Shown here: positions 56,908-64,000 of the stretch, piece by piece | How positions within the stretch are numbered: position 1 is the stretch's first letter | Layout of the letters: the number at the start of each line of letters is the position of its first letter | Origin: Balaenoptera acutorostrata | Taxonomy: Eukaryota; Chordata; Mammalia; Artiodactyla; Balaenopteridae | Length of the DNA: 64,000 nucleotides | Reading direction: 5' to 3' | Assembly (NCBI RefSeq): GCF_949987535.1 | Contig: NC_080067.1 | Span: 27,804,039 to 27,868,038, forward strand | Made by a program: the position numbers and the translations under genes | The notes under the pieces: generated by a model | The model's database searches: none | What the model saw: the letters and a program-made list of their open reading frames with translations, nothing else | What the model was told of the DNA's origin: nothing

Positions 56908-57180
56908 AAAAAATCCTTAACAAAATGTTAGCAAACTTAATCCAGCAATAGATAAAAAAGGATAATACATTACAAGCAAGTGGTATCTATCCAAAGAATG
57001 CTGGTTGACATAGATAATGCAAAAGAATCTAGAAAAAAGCTATCAAAAGTAATAAATTTTAATAAACTAATGAGTTTATAGCAAGGTAGCAGGCCCCAAG
57101 TATACAATATACAAAAAACACCAAAAAATAGTAAACTTTACTGCACACAGATCATACCTCAATAAATCTGACTTTAAAAA
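56908..57180 (+). repeat. Old L1M ORF2 resumed
   Basis: 'tccttaacaaaatgttagca' and 'aacttaatccagcaatagat' follow directly on the ORF2 text left at about 56100, so two insertions lie between. Confidence 0.65.
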
Positions 57181-57217
57181 ACAAAACAACAGGAAACCAA
57201 ATAAATAATAGTGGTAC

Positions 57218-58190
57218 CAGTGAATCTCCTTATCTTGTTCCTATCTTAAATGAGAATGTCTGTTTCTAATGGAAATGTATTAAATATAGTATGTTTCTAA
57301 TGGAAATGTATTAAATATAGTATTGACTAATAATGATAGACATTTTTAAAAATATATTTTTAAATATCTTTAATCCCTAGTTCATAAGGATTTTTTTTAA
57401 AAAGTGGCCAAATCTTTTAAAATGTAGCCTGAAAAGTATTACAGACAAAAGTATGGTTCCTCTTTAATCTACCTATGGAAACATATTATTGGTAATTTCT
57501 TAATATTAAACCAACCATCCTTACTTTCTTGAAGCAAATTCTGGTTCATGGCATATAGTTCTCCTAATATAGTGTTAATCTTATTTGCTAATACTTAGGT
57601 TTTTTGCTTCTATAGTTGTGTAATTGGTTTATAACTTTCTGTACTGTTAAGTTTTATTTATGAGTTAAATCAGTTTTGTTCCATGTACTGGAAGTCTTTG
57701 GTTTTATACTTTGCATGTTTTATTGGCTGGATTATCTGTTCTTAGAAACAGGGAAAAGCTTGCCCATAAAACTGTCAGGAATAGAGTCTTTCTTAAAGTA
57801 ATTTTTTTGGACAACATTTGCTATTTCTACCAACATAATTAGAATTTTCAAGTTTTCTACTTTAAAAAAAAATCAATCTTGGTAATTGATATTTTCCTCC
57901 AAATAATTTTTTATCAGTATTTTCAAATTCTTCAACATAATTATTATATGACTCCGTTAATTTAAAAAATCCTCTAATATTTCTAATATTTCTCTAATGT
58001 TCCTAATATTCCAATATTTTGCTAAGTGACTTCCTAGAGTTTATTATGGCCAATCTACCTGGATCTTTCAATTCTACACTTTTCTATCTTCTGATTTTGC
58101 TCAATTTTGTTTTTATTTTTATTACATGCCTCCTGTTGCTAACCTTTGGCTAAATTTGGGAGGTGAATACATTTTTTTCTTTCATTTAAA
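57218..58190 (-). repeat. Old L1/HAL1 ORF2, minus
   Basis: Antisense ORF2 text ('cttgttcctatcttaaatga', 'tgctaatacttaggtttttt', 'cctggatctttcaattctac', 'ctgattttgctcaattttgt'). The orientation switches relative to the L1s just left of it. It holds a perfect 31-bp tandem duplication. Confidence 0.65.
57262..57323. repeat. Perfect 31-bp tandem duplication
   Basis: 'gtttctaatggaaatgtatt' plus 'aaatatagtat' at 57262-57292 is repeated exactly at 57293-57323. Confidence 0.97.
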
Positions 58191-58203
58191 AATAATAAAT
58201 GCA

Positions 58204-58554
58204 GGGCTTCGCTGGTGGCGCAGTGGTTAAGAATCTGCCTGCCAATGCAGGAGACACGGGTTCAAGCCCTGGTCCCACATGCTGTGGAGCAACTAAGCCT
58301 GTGTGCCACAACTACTGAGCCTACGCTCTAGAGCCCACGAGCCACAACTACTGAGCCCTAGCGCCACAACTACTGAAGCCCGTGTGCCCTAGAACCCGTG
58401 CTCCGCAACAAGAGAAGCCATGACAATGAGAAGCCCGTGCACCGCAATGAAGAGTAGCCCCCGCTCACCGCAACTAGAAAGCCCGCGCGCAGCAATGAAG
58501 ACCCAGCGCAGCCAAAAATAAATAAATAAGTGAATAAAATTTTTTTTAATTAAA
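58204..58554 (+). repeat. CHR-2 SINE, first of a close pair
   Basis: 'gggcttcgctggtggcgcag' head, B-box-like 'ggttcaagccc', body with the 'gtccgggaagat' segment shortened, 'gacccagcgcagcc' and AT-rich tail. Confidence 0.93.
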
Positions 58555-58566
58555 AAAACATAAATG

Positions 58567-58867
58567 GGCTTCCCTGGTGGCGCAGTGGCTGAGAATCTGC
58601 CTGCTAATGCGGGAAACACGGGTTCGAGCCCTGGTCTGGGAAGATCCCACATGCCGTGGAGCAACTAGGCCCGTGAGCCACAACTACTGAGCCTGCGCGT
58701 CTGGAGCCTGTGCTCCGCAACAAGAGAGGCCACAATAGTGAGAGGCCCGCGCACCGCGATGAAGAGTGGCCCCCACTTGCCACAACTGGAGAAAGCCCTA
58801 GCACAGAAACGAAGACCCAACATAGCAATCAATCAATCAATCAATAAAGAAATCTTAAAAAAAAAAC
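58567..58867 (+). repeat. CHR-2 SINE, internal-deletion subfamily, with (CAAT)n tail
   Basis: B box 'ggttcgagccc', 'gcctgcgcgtctggagcctg' and 'gtgagaggcccgcgcaccgc' identify the same subfamily as 31366. The tail has become (CAAT)n at 58827-58845. TSD 'aaaacataaatg' at 58555-58566 and 58868-58879. Confidence 0.95.
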
Positions 58868-58879
58868 AAAACATAAATG

Positions 58880-59165
58880 CACATATACAACTTTGGCTGT
58901 ATCCCATAAATATGTGTATATGTGTGTATTTATATAAAATTACAATTTGTTATTTTTAATAGTCATTGCAGTTCAGGTTTCTGCCTTGATTTAATAGCTA
59001 TTTAGGAGAAGAAATAACAAGTGGACTTCTTTCATTAATTCCAAATTTTATTGCACTGTGGCCAGATACAATGGTCTATCAAGTTTCTGCTTTATAGACT
59101 ACACTGAGATTTTTCTGTTTTTTAGCATGGTTACCTTCTATAAATGTTCCATGAACGCTTGAGGA
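58880..59165 (-). repeat. L1 ORF2 fragment, minus
   Basis: 'ggctgtatcccataaatatg', 'ttattgcactgtggccagat', 'acaatggtctatcaagtttc' and 'ccatgaacgcttgagga' are antisense ORF2. It probably continues the element at 57218. Confidence 0.8.
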
Positions 59166-59319
59166 GAAGGGGTATTCTTTGTAAGGTACCCAGTGATAGA
59201 GCTGAAGTAACGTGAGGAAGGTGTTCACTTAGTGGGGTGGCAGAGATGAGAAAGTAGTTATAAATGGGAGATAAAGCACATAAGTAGACATATAAAGGAT
59301 AATGGGATCCAGAAGAACA
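59166..59319. other. Unassigned segment between two L1 pieces
   Basis: About 150 bp of purine-rich sequence ('tggcagagatgagaaagtag') with no family recognised. Confidence 0.4.
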
Positions 59320-59689
59320 ACTTCTAGAAGAGTGTTTAGCTTTGTAAGGAACTACCAAACTGTCTTCCAAAGTGCCTGCACCATTTTGCATTCCCACTAA
59401 CCATGAATGAGAGTCCCTGTTGCTCTGCATCCTTGTCAACAATTTGGTATCGTCAGCTTTTTGGATTTTGCTCATTCTAAAAGGTATGTAGCACTGTTTC
59501 ACTATTGTTTTAATTTGCAATCCTTTAATTATAAAAGATTTGAGTGTGGTTTTATATGCTTATATGCTGTCTGTACACATTCTTTGGTGATGTGTCTGTT
59601 TGGATCTTTTGCTCACTTTTTAACTGGGTGGTTTGTTTTCTTGTTGTTAAGTTCTTTTTATATTTTGGATACAAGTCTAGGTAGTAAAG
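59320..59689 (-). repeat. L1MA-like ORF2 C-terminal part, minus (continues at 60316)
   Basis: 'ggaactaccaaactgtcttc', 'gcattcccactaaccatgaa' and 'gttaagttctttttatattt' are antisense L1 ORF2. The next expected text ('cactattcccaaactttgca') appears after an LTR insertion at 60316. Confidence 0.85.
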
Positions 59690-60315
59690 AATTTAATCTT
59701 ACCCAAAGACAGTCTGCCTTTTGCCCTTAGCTCCTGGGAGGTAATCTCTAAACCCTTGGAAATTCTTGTCTGATAAAAGTGCCTTTGCTTAACTGGGGGC
59801 ATTGGGCCAGCCACAGAGTAACAATATAATTTAGGGTGGAGGCTTTGAGTCACATCAACAATGAGATTTAGGCTGGGGGCATTTGGGCCATGTGGTATCA
59901 GCTTGACCTCCTGAGGGAGTGGAGACTTAAATCTGCCACATGAGTAGCTGGTCAGGTTTAGATGATCAAATCCCAATAAAGCTCATGTGAGCTCCTCTGG
60001 TTGGCAATCCTCCACATGAGCTGTCAAACATGAATACCAGGAAAGTAATGCTGTCCATGACTCCATGGGGAGGACAACCTGGAAGCTCCACATATGGAAC
60101 TTTTCTGGACTCTGCTCTATGTGCCTTTTTACTTGATTGATTTTAATCTGTATCCTTCAGCTGTAATAAATCATAACCGTGAGTATAACAGCTTTCAGTG
60201 AATTCTGTGAGTCTTTCCAGAGTATTAGCAAACCTAAAAGGTGGCTTTGGAGAACTGTGAATTTGCAACTGGTGTCAGAAGTTAAGGGCAGCCTTTTGTG
60301 CACTATTCCCAAACT
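59690..60315 (+). mobile_element. ERVL-like LTR with a tRNA-Leu-type primer-binding site
   Basis: An approximately 600-bp block splits an L1. It contains a late 'ggcaatcctccacatgagct' region, a polyadenylation-type 'gctgtaataaatcataaccg', 'cagctttcagtgaattctgt' and, just past the likely LTR end, 'actggtgtcagaagttaagg'. The last resembles the tRNA-Leu primer-binding site of ERVL retroviruses. No gag, pol or env follows, so it is an old LTR plus a few leader bases. Exact termini and subfamily are not determined. Confidence 0.6.
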
Positions 60316-61250
60316 TTGCAATTGGCTAACTTCACTAAGTCCTTTGTAAGATATGTTTTGCTGTTGTATCTAAAAAATCATTGCCACACCCAAGGTCACC
60401 TAGATTTTCTTCTATTTTTCTTCTACTAGTTTTATCCTTTTTTTAAATAAAAATTTATTTATTTATTTATTTTTGGCTGTGTTCAGTCTTCGGCGCTGCG
60501 TGCGGGCTTTCTCTACTTGCGGCGAGAGGAGGCTACTCTTTGTTGCGGTGCATGGGCTTCTCATTGTGGTGGCTTCTCTTGTTGTGAAGCACGGGCCCTA
60601 GGCATGTGGGCTTCAGTAACTGTGGCACATTGGCTCAGTAGTTGTGGCTCGCGGGCTCTAGAGCACAGGCTCAGTAATTGTGGCTCGTGGGCTTAGCTGC
60701 TCCACAGCATGTGGGATCTTCCCAGACCAGGGCCCAAACCCATGTCCCCTGCGTTGGCAGGCGGATTCTTAACCACTGCGCCACCAGGGAAGTCCCTAGA
60801 AGTTTTATCTTTTTGTGTTTACATTTAGGACTATGATCCATTTTGAGTTAATTTTTGTGACAGGTGTGAGGTCTGCATCTAGTTTTTTTGCACATGGACT
60901 TCAATTATTCCAGCCTCATTTGTTGACAAGACTCTCCTTTCTCCACTGAATTGCCTTTTCTCCTTTGTCAAAGATTAGTTGACTGTATTTGTATATATAA
61001 ATAGGTCTGTTTCTGGGCTCTCTATTCTGCTCCATTGATCTATGCTTCTATTCTTTCCCTAATACTATACTGTCTTGATCACTGTAGCTTTATAGTAGCC
61101 TCAAAATCAGGTAGTATAAGTCTTGGGTATTGTTTTTTGACCCAACCTGAGTCTCTGTCCTTTAAACTTATATGTTAATGTATTCACTTTTATTCTAATT
61201 ACCAATTAGGTGGTCTTATATTCTGTCACTGTTATTCTTTTTTTTTTTTT
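60316..61250 (-). repeat. L1MA-like ORF2, minus, resumed
   Basis: 'atatgttttgctgttgtatc', then after a SINE (60438-60796) 'ggactatgatccattttgag', 'gacttcaattattccagcct', 'ctccattgatctatgcttct' and 'gcctcaaaatcaggtagtat'. Together with 59320-59689 it forms one antisense element of about 1.3 kb. The last ~110 bp may be a second, older L1 piece. Confidence 0.85.
60438..60796 (-). repeat. Full-length CHR-2 SINE, minus, inside L1
   Basis: The minus strand gives head 'gacttccctggtggcgcagt', B-box-like 'ggtttgggccc', full body, and an (AAATA)n tail that appears as (TTTAT)n at 60447-60472. TSD around 'ctag..gttttatc' on both sides. Confidence 0.94.
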
Positions 61251-62829
61251 TTTTTGGTCACCGTTATTCTTGATGATTTTTAATATTATCCCCTGTATTT
61301 TCTGTCCCTGTCTAATCACACTGTAGACATTTTCTTTTTCATAATAACACTTTAAATATTGTTCCATTGTCTTTTGCTATTTAGTAGTGAACAGATTGCT
61401 TTTTGTAGCAGTATCCTTTTCACCCCTTGCCTGGATGTTTACAGTACATCTTTTAATCTTCCTCAAAATCTGCAGTGATATATTGAGTACTTTCCCTATA
61501 TCAGTGAAATCCTTTAAACTATAAACTTTGGTCCTTCTTCAGCTCAAGGATGTTGTCTTCCATTTTACCTTTGGTTATTGCTTCTCTTCTATCTATATAC
61601 TCCTTTATTCAGGAATACTACTTATCTACATACTGAGTCTTTATCCTCTGTACCTATCATTTTCATTTTTGACCCTTTTCCATTGTTGTATTTTGGAAGA
61701 CCTTCTCCAGCTTCTCTTCCACATCACTTACTTGATTTTCACCATTCACCATCTTCTGACTCCTTCATTGTGGATTTTAATAGTACATTGAATTTCACTA
61801 TCTTTATGAGTTTTGAGTAGTCTTGAGGAAAATTTAAAATGCAGAAAAGTACAAAATGATTCAAGATCCTTTGCAATCATCTTTATTTGCTCTAGTTCCA
61901 GGGCCCTGCAGTCAGTCTATCTGGATTCAAATATGAAACCTACCTCTGACAAGTTGTAAAATCTCAGGGGAAGTAATTTAACCTATTTACTTCAATTTTC
62001 TTGGGAATAATCATTTAATTATTTAATTAGCTAATTCATGAAGGGTTTTAATACAGTATCTGGTACTCAATAAATATTTAGCTATTATTACTATAATCTT
62101 CACTAATATCTCAGCTGGTTCCCTTTTATGTCAATCTGTTATCTTTTACATACTATTTCAGATTCATTAGATAATTCTGAGAAGAAAGCAAATCCCATCT
62201 AATATTTTCTTGTTTCCTTCATCAATTTTTTCCAAGTATGATTTTTCCCCTGTGTCTTAAATATAGAATTTCCTTCTTTTATTTTGCAGAATTTTTAATA
62301 AGCCCATGATGCCTTTTTTAAAAATGCTGTCAATTATTTGAAAGTTGAGAAAACTATCTAGGTTTGGTGTTTGCTAAGAAAAAAGTTAGGCAAATTCTAG
62401 TTGGTTTCTCCCCTTTACTGTCCACTTGGACATTATTTGACTTTTAACTCTTAGTTCTCAAGTTGGAGAAAAGATTGATTCACACAACTCTTAGCCAAAT
62501 TTCCGGTGCTAGGCAGTCTCATCATTATTATGGCTATCATATGTTTTGGAGATTAAGGATCTCTTTGAGGATCCCATTAAAATTATATACTCTCTCTCCA
62601 AAACATGGAATTTTAATTACCAATTCAGTCTGTCATGCCTTGAAGTCAATTCATGGATTCTAGGTTAAGGATCCCCTCCTTTACTATGGTTCTGATTAGC
62701 TAACGAAGGCTCTCCTGATCCTGTTGTCTTGTATGTGATGCATATGACTGGTAATTTAATCCTGGCTACTTTGAAACAGAATATAGTTCTTCCCTAGTCC
62801 AAAGTAGGGCTTAACCAAGAGTTGTTTAA
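61251..62829. other. TFDP2 intron, T-rich, mostly unassigned
   Basis: A T-run lies at 61238-61255. Parts of 61260-61860 look like weakly preserved antisense L1, but I cannot prove it. Open frames at 61528-61820 are hydrophobic low-complexity frames in T-rich DNA. Confidence 0.5.
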
Positions 62830-62910
62830 GCTGGTGACTGGTGCAAGGGCATTCATCAAACTGTTCTTCTCTTTGTAAATATTTGAAAATTTCAAAATAA
62901 AAAGCTTTAT
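62830..62910 (+). repeat. L1-like 3' end
   Basis: 'gactggtgcaagggcattca', 'tgtaaatatttgaaaatttc' and 'aaaataaaaagctttatt' resemble an old L1 terminus. Confidence 0.5.
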
Positions 62911-63720
62911 TTTTGAGTTTATTTGTGTATAGGGCCTAAAAAAATGCATACCACCCCATGGGTTTTCCTCTCCCTGCCTGTTCCTACTTCACATCTGAAA
63001 ATACACCATAACCAGTCCACCTCTGCCCCCGCCTTTACAGAACTGTGGTCACCAAGGGAAGTAGAGAGGTAATGATAAGAAAGATGGGCGGGAGAAAAAG
63101 AGCCCTGGAGGCTGCAGATAGCAGTTGCAACACCGCAGGAGGTAGTTGGCAATTCTCTGGTTGGCAAAGAACCTACTTCCTTAAATTGTAGGTATGCAGT
63201 AGAGATGGGTAGGAAATTACCTTTTTCCTGCCTGTCCCTGCTATTCTGTCTTGGGGATCTGTCTTTACTTTTACTGTTAGAAAAACCTCCTGATGCCTGG
63301 CATATTTTAATTTGTATTTCTAGTTTCTGATTCTATTTGTAATCCTGCTTCTCTGTGTATCTTCACCTATTTGACCATGGGAGAACAGAGGAAATTAAGT
63401 TGGGTCCCACTAGCTGGCTGCCAGCTAAACCCAGGCTTCCCACAGTTGAAATCTTGAGGCTAAAATGCCCTACAATAACCTGGCACGTGTTCAGCCTGGG
63501 AACAGCAGATAAGTGGAAGAAATAGCTTCTTATCTACTCTTGCCTCCCTTAACTTTCAACCACACTACGAATTTACATAAACAGAAATGTTCATGGATAT
63601 TACTGAGCATATAGAATAGAGCATATTAAAAAGGAAAGTGTTATTTTTCTCTCAAGGAAGCTCTAATCCAGATCAAAATGTCAAGAAACTGCCAATAGAT
63701 CTAAGGTTTAAACCTAAGCA
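62911..63720. other. Unassigned intronic sequence
   Basis: No recognised repeat, exon or RNA gene. Confidence 0.55.
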
Positions 63721-63726
63721 TTGTAT

Positions 63727-64000
63727 GGGCTTCCCTGGTGGCGCAGTGGTCAAGAATCCGCCTGCCAATGCAGGGGACACAGGTTCGAGCCCTGGTCCGG
63801 GAAGATCCCACATGCTGTGGAGCAACTAAGCCCGTGCGCCACAACTACTGAGCCTGCGCTCTAGGGTCTGCAAGCCACAACTACTGAGCCCGCGCACCAC
63901 AACTACTGAAGCCCATGTGCCTATAGCCCATGCTTCGCAATAAGAGAAGCCATCACAATGAGAAGCCCACGCAGCGCAACGAAGAGTAGCCCCCACGCGC
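63727..64000 (+). repeat. CHR-2 SINE, cut by the window end
   Basis: 'gggcttccctggtggcgcag' head, B box 'ggttcgagccc' and most of the body to 'gagtagcccccacgcgc'. The tail and right TSD lie beyond the window. Confidence 0.95.

Larger units (their letters stand above)
1..64000 (-). other. TFDP2: TFDP2 locus, internal part: three coding exons and flanking introns
   Basis: Three exons on the minus strand (22979-23082, 17690-17811, 16075-16122) translate in one continuous frame into the N-terminal region of transcription factor Dp-2. The rest of the window is therefore intron of this gene in transcript orientation minus, at least between 16075 and 23082 and presumably on both sides. I looked for the preceding coding exon (the N-terminal peptide before the first exon seen here) at higher coordinates and for the next exon (start of the DNA-binding domain) at lower coordinates and saw neither, so both lie outside. 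No CpG-rich promoter is visible. The extent of the gene beyond the exons is inferred. Confidence 0.8.

Noticed and set aside
1..64000. tRNA genes suggested by many A-box/B-box pairs
   Set aside because: Each pair is the promoter of a CHR SINE. None has a complete cloverleaf with intact acceptor stem.
1..64000. CRISPR-like or other regularly spaced repeat arrays
   Set aside because: Repeats are dispersed SINEs and LINEs with individual TSDs. There are no short, regularly spaced units.
23083..64000. Search for the TFDP2 exon encoding the N-terminal ~28 residues
   Set aside because: No segment on the minus strand gives the expected peptide ending in phase 1 before a GT donor. It probably lies beyond 64000.

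Overview
The window is vertebrate, and specifically mammalian, intronic DNA: AT-rich, no CpG island, no operon-like gene packing, and most recognisable sequence is retrotransposon. Twenty-three copies of a tRNA-derived SINE that opens 'cttccctggtggcgcag' (a CHR-1/CHR-2-type element), many with long perfect target-site duplications (TSDs), point to a whale or dolphin. Cetacea is inferred from the repeat family; the species cannot be named from sequence alone.

The only protein-coding gene supported is TFDP2 (transcription factor Dp-2, the DNA-binding partner of E2F), on the minus strand. Three consecutive coding exons are visible with intact splice sites and compatible phases: 22979-23082 (104 nt), 17690-17811 (122 nt) and 16075-16122 (48 nt). 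The 48-nt exon matches the known alternatively spliced 'E' cassette of DP proteins that carries part of a nuclear localisation signal. Earlier exons (N-terminal peptide) and later exons (DNA-binding and dimerisation domains) lie outside the window, so 23083-64000 is upstream intron and 1-16074 is downstream intron.

Layout. 1-13.4 kb: nested old and young L1 elements, an L2, several SINEs and a broken RPL21 processed pseudogene (8138-8691) lodged inside an L1. 13.4-23.1 kb: the TFDP2 exon cluster, with an inverted pair of CHR-2 SINEs in the intron between the 104-nt and 122-nt exons. 23-33 kb: L2, MIR, HAL1/L1 and a tandem CHR-2 pair, plus one long L2 (30.1-32.9 kb) interrupted three times. 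33-43 kb: an antisense L1, then mostly single-copy-looking intron holding a candidate alternative 5' exon or splice donor (40711) and a G-rich run on the transcript strand (40529-40560). 43-52.6 kb: scattered L2, MER and MIR remnants and an L1 whose 5' UTR is joined directly to an L1 3' end. 52.6-61.3 kb: a dense pile of L1s nested in L1s, an ERVL-like LTR with a primer-binding site, and five SINEs. 61.3-64 kb: ordinary intron, ending in a CHR-2 copy cut by the window edge.

I found no bacterial, phage, CRISPR or new protein-coding system. The more unusual points are architectural: the strong antisense bias of SINEs relative to TFDP2, the inverted SINE pair near coding exons, the nested RPL21/L1 locus, the internally deleted L1, and the candidate alternative 5' exon region.
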